This document shows, one piece after another, positions 17,538 to 25,002 of a DNA stretch of 29,056 nt (its first letter is position 1; every line of letters begins with the position of its first letter). Source of the DNA: Acidithiobacillus ferruginosus (GTDB lineage: Bacteria; Pseudomonadota; Gammaproteobacteria; Acidithiobacillales; Acidithiobacillaceae); NCBI RefSeq assembly GCF_018854495.1, contig NZ_JABBDR010000135.1:1-29056 (forward strand). Direction: 5' to 3'. Both the position numbers and the translations under genes were made by a program. The notes beneath the pieces are model-generated. The model worked only from the letters and a program-made list of their open reading frames with translations. It made no database searches and was not told the origin of the DNA.

Positions 17538-18031
17538 TCCGCGCACCATTCCAACTTGTGCCGCTTGATTCCGCACAGGACCGCGCTGCCTTCCGTAGCG
17601 ATTCGGAGCCGCTGAATCGCTACCTGCGAGAGCAGGTCACCCAGGACATTCGCCGCCGCGTGGCCGCCTGTTTCGTGGCTTTGGCAGACGGGCAGCGCAT
17701 CGCTGGCTACTACACTTTGGCATCAGCAAGCCTGCTGCTAACCGATCTACCTGCCAGCACCGGCAAGAAACTGCCGCGCTATCCAACCGTGCCCGTTGTT
17801 CGCATGGGCCGCCTGGCTGTCGATCAGGCATTCAAGGGGCAAGGTCTTGGCGGTGCGCTTCTGGCGGATGCGCTCGACCGTGCTTCCCGTTCGGAGATTG
17901 CCGCCTTCGCCCTGATGGTGGACGCCAAGGACGAGGCGGCAGCGGCGTTCTATCGGCATCACGGCTTCATTGTCTTGCCAGACTCGCCGCTTTCCCTGTT
18001 CTTGCCGCTGGCGACCGTCCAGCGTTCTTGA
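17534..18031 (+). CDS. GNAT-family toxin (TacT/AtaT-type)
   Basis: 165-aa acetyltransferase of the toxin group that acetylates the amino group of charged tRNAs and stops translation. The start motif (PFQLVPLDSAQDRAAFRSDS) and FDC-like NRYLREQVTQDIRRRVAACF are typical. The acetyl-CoA loop lies in FKGQGLGGALLADALDRA after strand VPVVRMGRLAVD, and the late AAFYRHHGFIVLP carries the conserved tyrosine. ATG 17534 overlaps the antitoxin stop, which decides the start. The gene appears intact. A GC-rich hairpin follows 10 bases after the stop. Confidence 0.88.
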   Translation: MIRAPFQLVPLDSAQDRAAFRSDSEPLNRYLREQVTQDIRRRVAACFVALADGQRIAGYYTLASASLLLTDLPASTGKKLPRYPTVPVVRMGRLAVDQAFKGQGLGGALLADALDRASRSEIAAFALMVDAKDEAAAAFYRHHGFIVLPDSPLSLFLPLATVQRS

Positions 18032-18040
18032 AAATAAATA

Positions 18041-18055
18041 CCCGGCGGAGCCGGG
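18041..18055 (-). terminator. Hairpin, likely minus-strand terminator
   Basis: CCCGGC-GGA-GCCGGG forms a six-pair GC stem with a three-base loop. Read on the minus strand it is followed by TATTTATTTTCA, a broken U-run, so it could end transcription coming from the minus-strand gene at 18251-18574. On the + strand it is followed by CTGAATG, a weak terminator for the GNAT gene. Confidence 0.4.
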
Positions 18056-18159
18056 CTGAATGTCTAAACTTCAGTTTTAGTCCATAGAGTTACGAAGCGT
18101 TATAACACTCCATAGGTGGCGAATGTTTGGTGCTGAGGCATGGTCAATGGCTGACGCTG

Positions 18160-18240
18160 ATTGACAGTAGTGTGGAAGCCTCGTCCTTCCTGCTCTTAAG
18201 AGCGGCAGCCGTAGGCAGAGGGCAGGGAGGACGTCCACGA
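18160..18240 (+). other. IS200/IS605 right-end / omega-RNA-like remnant
   Basis: The segment gtggaagcctcgtccttcc ... ggcagggaggacgtc resembles the 3' ends of IS605/IS1341-group elements, where the TnpB guide RNA scaffold ends (typical form: GAAKCCTCGTCCTTnAGGGCGGGGAGGAYGTC). Arms 18182-18197 and 18218-18233 pair over 16 positions with three G-T pairs. The loop is 20 bases long instead of the usual few, as if something had expanded it; it begins next to a CTCTTAAGAG palindrome. No tnpB or tnpA frame is present nearby, and the rest of 18056-18250 contains no gene I can support. The call rests on remembered family sequences. Confidence 0.45.
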
Positions 18241-18250
18241 AGGTGCCGCT

Positions 18251-18574
18251 TTACTCGTGTGCATCCTCGTAATCATGATCACTTGCGACCGCAGCACGGA
18301 GTATCACGCCAATCCAACCGTACTCAAAGGTGAGCCCAAGTCCAATGGTGCCATAGATGAAAAAATCTAGGTTATCGATGCCATAAATCACTATGTTGAG
18401 CACGGCAAGGGCAAGTATGCCAACGATCATCGCTATGACAGGTTCTAAGTGTTTGCGATTTTTCTGCGCAAGCACCCTGGCCACAGCCGCGCCGGTTTTG
18501 GCAACTGGTGGTTTCAAGCCTGAAGAGCAATAGGAGCTGTTGCCCGCGCGACCTTTTGTATCAAATTGTCCCAT
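18251..18574 (-). CDS. Hypothetical small membrane protein
   Basis: 107-aa protein that I do not recognise. A polar N-terminal half (about 1-44) with a lysine/arginine-rich stretch (AQKNRKHLEP) is followed by one long or two short hydrophobic helices (VIAMIVGILALAVLNIVIYG, about 46-65, and IYGTIGLGLTFEYGWIGVIL, about 73-92). It ends with an acidic tail (SDHDYEDAHE). There is no clear ribosome site at this ATG. The orientation is opposite to both flanking toxin-antitoxin pairs. The coherent membrane pattern argues for a real gene, but it may be a remnant. Confidence 0.5.
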   Translation of the reverse strand: MGQFDTKGRAGNSSYCSSGLKPPVAKTGAAVARVLAQKNRKHLEPVIAMIVGILALAVLNIVIYGIDNLDFFIYGTIGLGLTFEYGWIGVILRAAVASDHDYEDAHE

Positions 18575-18704
18575 GGTGCTGATTTGGTAAGCGGCGAATG
18601 CCTACTATGATGCCTTCTTTGCGACCGTAGAACAACGCGACAGGCCGGAGCTCCGCGGTCCTCTGTGTCCCGCCCTCTACAAGATGCCGTTCTCCAAAAG
18701 CTGG

Positions 18705-18751
18705 TTGCAAAAGCAACATAAATTGTTATAATTGTTTCATGGCATAGGAGG
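18705..18751 (+). promoter_or_regulatory. Promoter and RBS of the Xre/RES pair
   Basis: TTGCAA (18705-18710) and a consensus TATAAT (18727-18732) are 16 bases apart. The sequence AATTGTT occurs twice, at 18721-18727 and 18730-18736, flanking and covering the -10, and could be an antitoxin operator. TAGGAGG at 18745-18751 is the ribosome site. The upstream gap 18575-18704 shows nothing further. Confidence 0.65.
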
Positions 18752-18757
18752 CGCACC

Positions 18758-19159
18758 ATGACTCAAGCAGCGGTCACGACAGACAAAGAAAGCAAAGTCC
18801 ATGACCGGTCCGTCCTGGCAAAAATGCTGATGAAGGTTTTCGACCTCTGGATGGTGGTGAATGAAGATCAGCTTGCCTTGCTGGGTTTGGCTGCCGACAA
18901 TCGTGCCGCCCTCAGTCGGTACCGCAAAGGCGAACCCCTGGGCGCAAACAGGGATCTGCTGGAGCGTGCTGGCCATTTACTCGCCATACATAAAAATCTG
19001 CGATTGCTTTTTCCGCATGATAGGGACCTGGCTTATCAATGGATGACTACGCGTAACCGCGCGTTCGATCATCGAACCCCCGTGGAAGTGGTCCGCGAGT
19101 GGGGATTCACCGGATTGTTGATGGTGCGGGCCTATCTGGATCATGCCCGGGGCGAATGA
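18758..19159 (+). CDS. MbcA/ParS/Xre-type antitoxin
   Basis: 133-aa antitoxin of the Xre-RES class. The central region ([20 protein letters not shown]) is the degenerate Xre helix-turn-helix. The C-terminal part ([24 protein letters not shown] helix, then [20 protein letters not shown] and a final [17 protein letters not shown]) is the MbcA/ParS toxin-binding domain, with the N-x-x-F-x-x-x-x-P pattern of DUF2384. It presumably represses its promoter and blocks the RES enzyme. The start follows TAGGAGG. Its end overlaps the toxin gene by 17 bases. Confidence 0.85.
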   Translation: MTQAAVTTDKESKVHDRSVLAKMLMKVFDLWMVVNEDQLALLGLAADNRAALSRYRKGEPLGANRDLLERAGHLLAIHKNLRLLFPHDRDLAYQWMTTRNRAFDHRTPVEVVREWGFTGLLMVRAYLDHARGE

Positions 19160-19901
19160 TTTGGTGGAGTCATTCTTTGACGGTCTGACGCTGGCTGACA
19201 CGCACCAGACGCTGATTCGCAACATCATCAGTTTGCGGGTGTCGGAGGATCTGTTTAACGATCTTTCGGACAACCCGGAAGACTGGCTCGTGGCGCAGCG
19301 GTACGAAGCAGCCGCCAAGCCGCACCACTATGCTTCCCAGACGCCTGCCATTGATCGGCCATTCGAGGAATCTGGATGGTTCGCAGCCATCTGGTTCCCA
19401 TTTAAAAACTGGACGGCAAGCCGATACAGTGATGGTTCCTTTGGCGTTTGGTATGGCGCGGACACCGTGGAAACGTCCGTTTATGAGACGGTGCATCACT
19501 GGAAGGCACGGCTGTTACGCGATGCCGGATTTGAGCAGATGGTAATTTCTGGAAACCGGGAAAGCATTACCGTGGATCGTTTGTTATATGGGGTCCGTTG
19601 TGACGCCGCGTTGGTGGACCTGCGCCCACGTGTCGCCGATTACCCGGCGCTGGTTGATCCGGAGAGCTATCATTTTACGCAGCCTATGGGCGCTCGACTG
19701 AAGGCGGAGGGGCACCCCGGGCTGATTACTCTCTCTGCACGATGTGTCGGGGACGTGTATGCCGTGCTTAACCCAGATGTGTTATCCAACCCCAAAATCC
19801 AGTCTTATCTGACTTACCGTCTTACCAGACATGGGGTGCAGGTGAGTAATGGGTCCCGCGCTCCGCAAGGGGCGAACGAAGCGTGGATGTGTGTCACTTG
19901 A
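19143..19901 (+). CDS. RES-domain toxin (NAD+-consuming)
   Basis: 252-aa RES-family protein; characterised members (MbcT, ParT, Res) degrade NAD+ or ADP-ribosylate targets. The core is visible as [20 protein letters not shown] (R94, Y95, Y104, E110) followed by [10 protein letters not shown] (E115), then [20 protein letters not shown] and late [19 protein letters not shown]. These correspond to the R-Y-E pocket and the usual G-L-x-Y/x-S-x-R block. ATG 19143 overlaps the antitoxin by 17 bases, so they are coupled. The protein has normal length and no visible damage. It ends 76 bases before the convergent PCP_red gene. Confidence 0.85.
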   Translation: MPGANDLVESFFDGLTLADTHQTLIRNIISLRVSEDLFNDLSDNPEDWLVAQRYEAAAKPHHYASQTPAIDRPFEESGWFAAIWFPFKNWTASRYSDGSFGVWYGADTVETSVYETVHHWKARLLRDAGFEQMVISGNRESITVDRLLYGVRCDAALVDLRPRVADYPALVDPESYHFTQPMGARLKAEGHPGLITLSARCVGDVYAVLNPDVLSNPKIQSYLTYRLTRHGVQVSNGSRAPQGANEAWMCVT

Positions 19902-19977
19902 TTCCACGGTCCGGCGAATGTCGCCCAGCCGGTACGCTCCTGCGCCGATCGCGTGCGCCACACCCGACGCCCTGACG

Positions 19978-20151
19978 CTAACCCATCAATTTCCCTTTGT
20001 TGGCATCGAGAAACGCGGCGGTGACTTTCGATTCGCCCGCTTCCCTGGCTGCCTTCTCGATTTTGGCCTTGGCCATGTTGCGCACGAAAGAAGGCATCTT
20101 CTCCATGCGTTGCAGTGCGTCTTCGTCCCAGGGCAGCGTCTGTTCGCTCAT
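19978..20151 (-). CDS. Small PCP_red-domain protein (57 aa)
   Basis: A 57-aa frame not covered by larger gene calls. The sequence has LPWDEDALQRMEKMPSFVRN, then AKAKIEKAAREAGESKVTAA, and ends DANKGKLMG. This is the pattern of the PCP_red domain (PF08369): P-W, A-x-x-R/M-E-x-x-P-x-F-V-R, I-E-x-x-A-R-x-x-G, V-T. That domain was first described at the C-terminus of the light-independent protochlorophyllide reductase subunit B. As a free small protein its role is unknown. GGAG lies 8 bases before the ATG, supporting expression. It follows the membrane-protein gene at 20262 in the same direction after about 110 bases and may share its transcript. Confidence 0.75.
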   Translation of the reverse strand: MSEQTLPWDEDALQRMEKMPSFVRNMAKAKIEKAAREAGESKVTAAFLDANKGKLMG

Positions 20152-20261
20152 TCGTCGACTCCTTCATCAGGTAGGTACAGGTAGGGGATTGCGCTTGCGC
20201 GCACAGGTATTAAGGATATTATCAAGCAGTCCGCGCAGCAAGACACGACGCGCCTGTGACC

Positions 20262-20690
20262 TCAGGAAAACCAACGCAGGAATGCCGCGGCGGTGAGTGC
20301 CGTGACCCCCAGGCCAAAATCGACACCCAGAACCCGGCGCTGCCCCGCGCCCGACCATCCACTTTCAAAGCCCAGGTAGGTCATTCCGAGGATGATACCC
20401 GCAACGGCACACGCCATCTTGAGGAACAGTGCCGTCAGGGCGATCCCGTGGATGTCGGGCAAACGGCCATCATAGACATAGCTGGTAATCCCGAAAAGGG
20501 CGCCGGTTACCCCCTGGTTAACCCATCCCAAGGTGATTACCCACACCAGCGTTCTCTGCAAGCCGGGAGAACGGCGCGCCAGCAGCAGCGCCGCAGCGCC
20601 GCCGCCGACGATGGCCACCGCCCCCAGATTGTGCAGCGCCTGAATGCAGGCATAGAGCAGAAGTTGGGTGCTGAAGAAGAAGCCCGACAT
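20262..20690 (-). CDS. CopD/DUF2269-like four-helix membrane protein
   Basis: 142-aa inner-membrane protein with four hydrophobic segments: about 14-37 (LHNLGAVAIVGGGAAALLLA), 46-70 (VWVITLGWVNQGVTGALFGI), 80-106 (IHGIALTALFLKMACAVAGI) and 123-141. Histidines at the start of helices 1 and 3 (QALHNLGAVAIVGG, DIHGIALTALFLKM) with the H-x-x-G-A and G-G pattern recall CopD and related DUF families, which carry metal or heme ligands. The relation is by eye only. ATG 20690 is chosen because it follows the stop of the secreted-protein gene by two bases; a nine-codon extension is possible. It is probably co-transcribed with that gene and with the PCP_red gene. Confidence 0.65.
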   Translation of the reverse strand: MSGFFFSTQLLLYACIQALHNLGAVAIVGGGAAALLLARRSPGLQRTLVWVITLGWVNQGVTGALFGITSYVYDGRLPDIHGIALTALFLKMACAVAGIILGMTYLGFESGWSGAGQRRVLGVDFGLGVTALTAAAFLRWFS

Positions 20691-20692
20691 GG

Positions 20693-21124
20693 CTACTTGA
20701 CCGTAACCAAAATGCACCGGTTGACCCCGATGAGGACGTGCGCCACCGTGGCCTCCTTGATGCAGATGTCATGGGTACCGGGCGCCAATGTGCCCAAGGA
20801 AAAGGTCCCTTTCAGTTCATGGCTTAATCCGGCCATGTGGTTGTCGACATAGAAGTGGATGTGATTGCCGTTAGGGGCCAGGGTGACATCGTAGGACAGG
20901 ACCACGGGGACACCGGCTCCGATCTCGGCGCCATTGGCGGGGGCGAGGATCTGGATATGCTTCAGGCCGGAAGGCGTGGTGCCCTTGGCTTGGGGCATTT
21001 TTCCAACGGCGTTGCCGTTCATGGCGAGCTGCAAGGGAGGACTGGCCGCAGCTCCGAGCGAAACCATCATCGGGCATAGCGACACAGCGGCGACCAACAA
21101 GATACGGCGGATATCGGGGATCAT
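20693..21124 (-). CDS. Secreted protein with HIHFYVD motif, CopC/DUF4399-like
   Basis: 143-aa exported protein with a signal peptide (MIPDIRRILLVAAVSLCPMM, cleavage near GAAASPP). The mature part is beta-rich and contains LKHIQILAPANGAEIGAGVP, then GNHIHFYVDNHMAGL with clustered histidines, and FSLGTLAPGTHDICIKEATV. This looks like a single immunoglobulin-like domain. Histidine/methionine content and pairing with a CopD-like membrane protein suggest a metal- or copper-related periplasmic role, but this is inference. GGAGGTG six bases before the ATG supports the start. The downstream membrane-protein gene starts two bases after its stop, a tight operon. Confidence 0.7.
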   Translation of the reverse strand: MIPDIRRILLVAAVSLCPMMVSLGAAASPPLQLAMNGNAVGKMPQAKGTTPSGLKHIQILAPANGAEIGAGVPVVLSYDVTLAPNGNHIHFYVDNHMAGLSHELKGTFSLGTLAPGTHDICIKEATVAHVLIGVNRCILVTVK

Positions 21125-21152
21125 AAGGCACCTCCAGTGTATGGCCGGACAC

Positions 21153-21169
21153 TACTCCTGCTTGGAGTA
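21153..21169. repeat. Inverted repeat upstream of the secreted-protein gene
   Basis: TACTCC-TGCTT-GGAGTA is a perfect 6+6 inverted repeat 29 bases upstream of the minus-strand start codon at 21124. It could be an operator for the secreted/membrane/PCP_red group. I found no convincing -35 element at either 17- or 19-base spacing, so no promoter is called. Confidence 0.4.
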
Positions 21170-21252
21170 TAGTAGATGGGAAAGAGAATGCTTCCGCCGT
21201 GGTCCGCAATGGACACCGAACGTGCTGCACTGCGCCTGACCCATGCGATTTT

Positions 21253-21375
21253 TCATCGGGAGTTGCGCAAACCCACCAGAAGAGCTACATGAATCAGACC
21301 CCATAGCCACCAGGCCGGTGCGCCGCTCACGTTGAGGGGATCGCAAAACAGGCCGCGCACGTTAGTCCACCGGAG
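21253..21375 (-). pseudogene. C-terminal remnant of a type II NADH dehydrogenase
   Basis: On the minus strand one frame reads NVSGAPAWWLWGLIHVALLV followed by GLRNSR and a stop. This matches the membrane-anchoring end of NDH-2 flavoproteins (typical S-G-F-x-A-W-x-x-W-L-F-V-H-I-x-x-L-I-G-F-R-N-R). The normal continuation (L-L-V-L-x-x-W-x-W) is lost to the stop, and upstream only about 15 more codons are open with no FAD-domain sequence. It is therefore a short relic. It accounts for part of the 364-base gap 21125-21488; the rest of the gap has only the inverted repeat at 21153-21169 and an AAGGAG ribosome site at 21477-21482. Confidence 0.45.
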
Positions 21376-21488
21376 CCGGCGCTCTTCCTATTAATATTCC
21401 AGATGGGTTAAGTTGGTATTATATAGAGTGTGGGGCACATCATGGGAACGACTGGTGCTGTAATACCCAGACGGATAAGGAGCGCGTT

Positions 21489-21935
21489 ATGCCGCAAAGC
21501 AGCGGATTGTTGGTCATTGATCTTCAGTTTGGATTTTCCCCCAAGCCGGACCTGGTGGACCGTATCAGGGATGCGACGCAGGATTATGCGGTTGTGGTGG
21601 CCACCCGTTTCTGCAATCCGCCCGACAGCCTGTTCCGGACCCGCATGAACGACGGCAACGATGGCGGTGCGGTGATCGACGTGGGGCATGCGGTGGTGAT
21701 CGATAAGCCGGGTTATGGATTGAATCACGCGGCGATAACCGTCTTGCGTGAGTTTACGGGAATCACCGAATGGGGGCTGGTCGGTAGCCGGACGGGCGCC
21801 TGCATCATGGCCTGTGGGTTTTCCCTATGGGACGCGGGGATACCGTTTCACGTCATTCGCGATCTGTGTGCTTCTGAAAAGGGATCCATGTGCGAAGCGG
21901 TCAGCACGGTCCTGCAACAAAAATTTGGCGTGTGA
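21489..21935 (+). CDS. Isochorismatase-family cysteine hydrolase
   Basis: 148-aa protein with the isochorismatase/nicotinamidase fold. The catalytic triad can be placed at D11 (LLVIDLQFGF), K73 (VVIDKPGYGL) and C105 (GLVGSRTGACIMACG), followed by AGIPFHVIRDLCAS. The family is broad (amidases, isochorismatase, unknowns) and the substrate cannot be inferred. It is shorter than most members (about 180-210 aa), with the region between the triad residues condensed, but all three catalytic residues remain. AAGGAG seven bases upstream supports the start. It converges with the exporter operon, leaving six bases between stops. Confidence 0.8.
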   Translation: MPQSSGLLVIDLQFGFSPKPDLVDRIRDATQDYAVVVATRFCNPPDSLFRTRMNDGNDGGAVIDVGHAVVIDKPGYGLNHAAITVLREFTGITEWGLVGSRTGACIMACGFSLWDAGIPFHVIRDLCASEKGSMCEAVSTVLQQKFGV

Positions 21936-21941
21936 CCACCG

Positions 21942-23027
21942 CTATTTCTTGCCTATATACACATCCACCAGTTCGCCGGGAAACAGGTTCATGTGTGCCG
22001 GAATCTTGAACTTGAAGAGAATCGGCAGCACCCGTACGTCCACTTTTTCGGTTCTTTGATCGGACAGTTCGATCTTCGGCGTCACGTAGGGCTGTATCCG
22101 CACAAACTGCAGCGGCACGCTGACGTTGCTGAGTCCGCGAATGAACATTTTCGCGGTAATGTCTGCGGGAGCTGGAAGCCGTGGCACCAGTATTTCATCC
22201 AGATAGGCGCGGACCTGCAGATAGCCGGTCTTTCTGCCCATCACCACGACCGGATTCATCCCCTGCGTATAGGTGCCGTAGACCCCCTGGGGGGACGCGT
22301 AGCTGCCGACGGCGGCGCCGATGCGCAGGACATCGCCGGTGACCGGCGCCCGCACGACATATTCCCGCAGCAGGGCGTTGCTGGACGCATAGGTTTTTTG
22401 TGCCGCGTCATATATGGCTTGTTGATTCCGGATATCGTAACGCCAGGCGCCGGCCCTGGTCAGCGCATACTGCGCCTGTGCCACCTTAAGATTGTTCCGG
22501 GCAATCAGGACCGAGTTTTGCACGTTCTCCAGGGCTAGTTTGCTCACTGCCTGGGGATCGATGGCCCTTTCCCTTTGGGTGATTTCCAGTTGTGCCTGCT
22601 GGTATTTCAGGCTGGCTCGGGCATATTCGACCTGTTTTTCGGCAATGGTCAGGGTCTCTTTGCGGGGTTCCGCTTTCAGCTCCTGTAACAGGGCCAGGGC
22701 GGCCTGGGCCTGGGCCTTGTTCTGGGCCACCAGTTCCTTTTGCACGGAGTCATCGATGGCGAAGAGCGGCGTCCCCTTCGCCACCGTCTGCCCCTCCTGG
22801 ACGAAGATGCCGGTCACCCTACCGGATACCTGGGGGTAGATGTTGATGTTTTCGCCATCGGCCGCGTAACTCTCGATGATGCCGTTGGCGAATATTCCGT
22901 TGACGTAGGGGTTGTAGTTGGTGGCCAGCGGGGGTTGCGGCGGCGTTTGCCGGCTGTATATGTAGGCGCTGACCAGGCCGATGAGGATGCCGACGATGGC
23001 GAGCCCGAATAGTATCTTATTTCTCAT
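21942..23027 (-). CDS. HlyD/DevB-type membrane-fusion protein
   Basis: 361-aa periplasmic adaptor anchored by one N-terminal helix (ILFGLAIVGILIGLVSAYIY, about 5-24). It contains the lipoyl half-motifs (INIYPQVSGRVTGIFVQEGQ and APVTGDVLRIGAAVGSYASP) flanking a long coiled-coil hairpin rich in Ala and Gln (about 100-215). The C-terminus is a beta domain (HMNLFPGELVDVYIGKK). It would link the ABC transporter to an outer-membrane channel. ATG 23027 is chosen because it begins just before the anchor and overlaps the ATPase stop by 11 bases. It is the last gene of the minus-strand operon 24847 to 21942. Confidence 0.88.
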   Translation of the reverse strand: MRNKILFGLAIVGILIGLVSAYIYSRQTPPQPPLATNYNPYVNGIFANGIIESYAADGENINIYPQVSGRVTGIFVQEGQTVAKGTPLFAIDDSVQKELVAQNKAQAQAALALLQELKAEPRKETLTIAEKQVEYARASLKYQQAQLEITQRERAIDPQAVSKLALENVQNSVLIARNNLKVAQAQYALTRAGAWRYDIRNQQAIYDAAQKTYASSNALLREYVVRAPVTGDVLRIGAAVGSYASPQGVYGTYTQGMNPVVVMGRKTGYLQVRAYLDEILVPRLPAPADITAKMFIRGLSNVSVPLQFVRIQPYVTPKIELSDQRTEKVDVRVLPILFKFKIPAHMNLFPGELVDVYIGKK

Positions 23028-23709
23028 GGTCCGCTCCTGCCCCGGGGACGATCCGGCCATCTTCCATGCGGATGATCCGCGTCGCGTATTCATAGATTCT
23101 GCTGTCGTGAGTCACGATGATGATCGCACGCTGCGTATTCAAAATATGCTCCTTGACGAAGGCAACGATTTTCCTGCCGGTGTCCCCATCCAGGGAAGCG
23201 GTAGGCTCATCGAAAATCAGCAGGTCCGGTTGGGCAACGATGGCGCGGGCGATGGCGACCCGTTGCTGCTCGCCCCCGCTCAGTTTGTAGGGCGGCAGGC
23301 TTTCTTTTTCCGCCAGACCGACGATCTGCAACGTTTTGCGCGCCGCCGCCAGACTCTTGTCCCAGGGCTCGCGCCGGAGAATCAGCGGAATGGCCACATT
23401 TTCCAGGGTGGTCAGGCGAGGAAAGAGATGATAATCCTGAAAAACGAAACCGATGGTCTGCAGGCGAAAGCCGGCCAGTGCGTCACTGCCCAGCTTCCAG
23501 ATATCCGTATCCTTCACCACCACATCGCCGTCATCGGGGCGCAGGATGCCGGAGATGATGCTCAACAGCGTGGTCTTGCCGGAGCCGGAGGGGCCGACGA
23601 TATAGAGCATCTCGCCGAAGTCCACCGCGAAGCTGACATCGCGCAGCGCGTAGGCCTGGTTTGGCGCTTCGCCAAAGGATTTGGTGATATCCCGCGCGGT
23701 CAGGATCAT
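23017..23709 (-). CDS. ABC transporter ATPase (DevA/MacB/LolD class)
   Basis: 230-aa nucleotide-binding subunit. Walker A GPSGSGKTT is at 39-47, the Q-loop Q91 in FVFQDYHL, the signature LSGGEQQR at 143-150, Walker B LLIFDEP at 163-169 with catalytic E168, and switch H201. The FQDYHLFPRLTTLENVAIPL pattern is typical of the ATPases that work with FtsX-type permeases. ATG 23709 is chosen because it starts at MILTARDITKSFG and lies one base after the permease stop; an in-frame ATG at 23730 would add seven residues. It energises export with the adjacent permease and adaptor. Confidence 0.92.
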   Translation of the reverse strand: MILTARDITKSFGEAPNQAYALRDVSFAVDFGEMLYIVGPSGSGKTTLLSIISGILRPDDGDVVVKDTDIWKLGSDALAGFRLQTIGFVFQDYHLFPRLTTLENVAIPLILRREPWDKSLAAARKTLQIVGLAEKESLPPYKLSGGEQQRVAIARAIVAQPDLLIFDEPTASLDGDTGRKIVAFVKEHILNTQRAIIIVTHDSRIYEYATRIIRMEDGRIVPGAGADHEK

Positions 23710-23710
23710 G

Positions 23711-24847
23711 CTAACCCCGGAAGACGTCAAAGGGGTCGATGCGGATGACCTTGCGAATGCCGATATAGCTCGAAAAAGCGGAAATGATCAGGACCATGAT
23801 CAGGGCCAGAAACAGGTTTTCGTAAGTGACCATGGCGGCGTAGTTGGCGATCTTCATTTTCCCAATGGCGATCATGGTGGAAGACAGCAGCACGCCAAAG
23901 CCGAAACCCAGAAAACCGACGACCAGCGACTGAAAGACGATCATCTGGATCAGTTCGCCGCTTTTGGCGCCGATGGCCTTGAGCGCACCGAAGTGCTCCA
24001 GATTGTCCAGAACGAACATGTAAAAGGTCTCTCCGGCGATGGATAGTCCGACGAGAAAACTGATCAGGGTCATGATCAGGATGTTGGTGCCCATCCCGGT
24101 CTGAAATTCATAGAACCGGTCGTTGCGAGCGATGAATTGCTGATCGGTCAAGGCCAGATAGCCCAGTTGCTTTACCTGCTGCTCGATGGCGGCGATATCC
24201 CGAGTGCTCTTCGGCTGCACCAGGAGGTAGGAAATCAGGTAGCGGGTGGAGGGCAGGTCCTGGGTGGCGCGGTTGTAGGTGGTATACAGGGTCGGCAAAC
24301 CGAACAGGCCGGACACCGGGGTGTGGGCCAGGGCCACGACAACTGCGCGATGATCATTGATCTCAAAGCTGGTGCCTATTTTTGGGCTGCCCAGTTTGGC
24401 GTAGTTGGCGTCCTTGACCATGATGAAGGCGTTGTTCTTGTAAATATCCAGAATATTGCCGGAGATGATCGTCGGTCGGCCGAAGAGGCTGGCGTCGTCC
24501 AGACCGATGATGGTGGCGGACTGATAGGTGCCGTCGTTGAGTTTGACGAGGCCAGCGCCTACATAAAAGGGCACCGCAAACTTGACGCCGGGTATGCTGC
24601 GCACCGCGTCCAGCACGTAGTTGGGCATGGGGATACTGTTTTGCGGGGTTTGGACGGCGGGGTCCATCACCCACATCCTGGCGCCGACATTCACGATGTT
24701 GGACGCGGATTGATAGAGGATGCCGGAGAACATGGAGGTCATCTGCATCATCAGAAAGACGGAGAAGGTGATGCCGATGACCAGGGTGGCAAATTTGCCT
24801 TTGTCGTTGAGCAGCAGTTTCAGGGCGATACGGAGCAGGCCGTTCAT
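23711..24847 (-). CDS. FtsX-like ABC permease (DevC-type)
   Basis: 378-aa permease with the four-helix FtsX/MacB layout. TM1 is near residues 18-40 (FATLVIGITFSVFLMMQMTS), a periplasmic domain covers about 45-240, and TM2-TM4 lie in the last 140 residues (NILIMTLISFLVGLSIAGET, MIVFQSLVVGFLGFGFGVLL, LFLALIMVLIISAFSSYIGI). The coupling region DNLEHFGALKAIGAKSGELI and the terminal RIDPFDVFRG are characteristic. The arrangement permease-ATPase-adaptor resembles DevBCA exporters. ATG 24847 begins at MNGLLRIALKLLLND, the family start; longer in-frame starts to 24931 add a non-conserved basic tail. The gap 24848-25002 shows no gene. Confidence 0.88.
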   Translation of the reverse strand: MNGLLRIALKLLLNDKGKFATLVIGITFSVFLMMQMTSMFSGILYQSASNIVNVGARMWVMDPAVQTPQNSIPMPNYVLDAVRSIPGVKFAVPFYVGAGLVKLNDGTYQSATIIGLDDASLFGRPTIISGNILDIYKNNAFIMVKDANYAKLGSPKIGTSFEINDHRAVVVALAHTPVSGLFGLPTLYTTYNRATQDLPSTRYLISYLLVQPKSTRDIAAIEQQVKQLGYLALTDQQFIARNDRFYEFQTGMGTNILIMTLISFLVGLSIAGETFYMFVLDNLEHFGALKAIGAKSGELIQMIVFQSLVVGFLGFGFGVLLSSTMIAIGKMKIANYAAMVTYENLFLALIMVLIISAFSSYIGIRKVIRIDPFDVFRG

Positions 24848-25002
24848 GGCTGAATGCCTTTTGGTGCGTTGCCCCTGTGCGTGACGCTGATCGCACCCAT
24901 ATTTCTCCAACCTCCGCCCGATTCCAAACAACCCCGAACCTGCCGGCCCGCCAGGTAGAGATGACGCTTCCTCGCAGCCATCATGTCACGATGTGCGATC
25001 TG

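Noticed and set aside
18127..18333. Plus-strand frame of 68 codons containing SSVEASSF
   Set aside because: It is the translation of the IS605-end-like hairpin region and overlaps a better minus-strand membrane-protein frame; its composition looks non-coding.
21125..21200. MerR-type promoter for the secreted/CopD-like genes
   Set aside because: A TACTCC/GGAGTA repeat exists, but no -35 fits 17-20 base spacing on the minus strand, so only the repeat is reported.
21152..21346. Minus-strand 64-aa frame
   Set aside because: It is out of frame with the NDH-2 relic, has no recognisable motif and covers the inverted repeat; probably chance.
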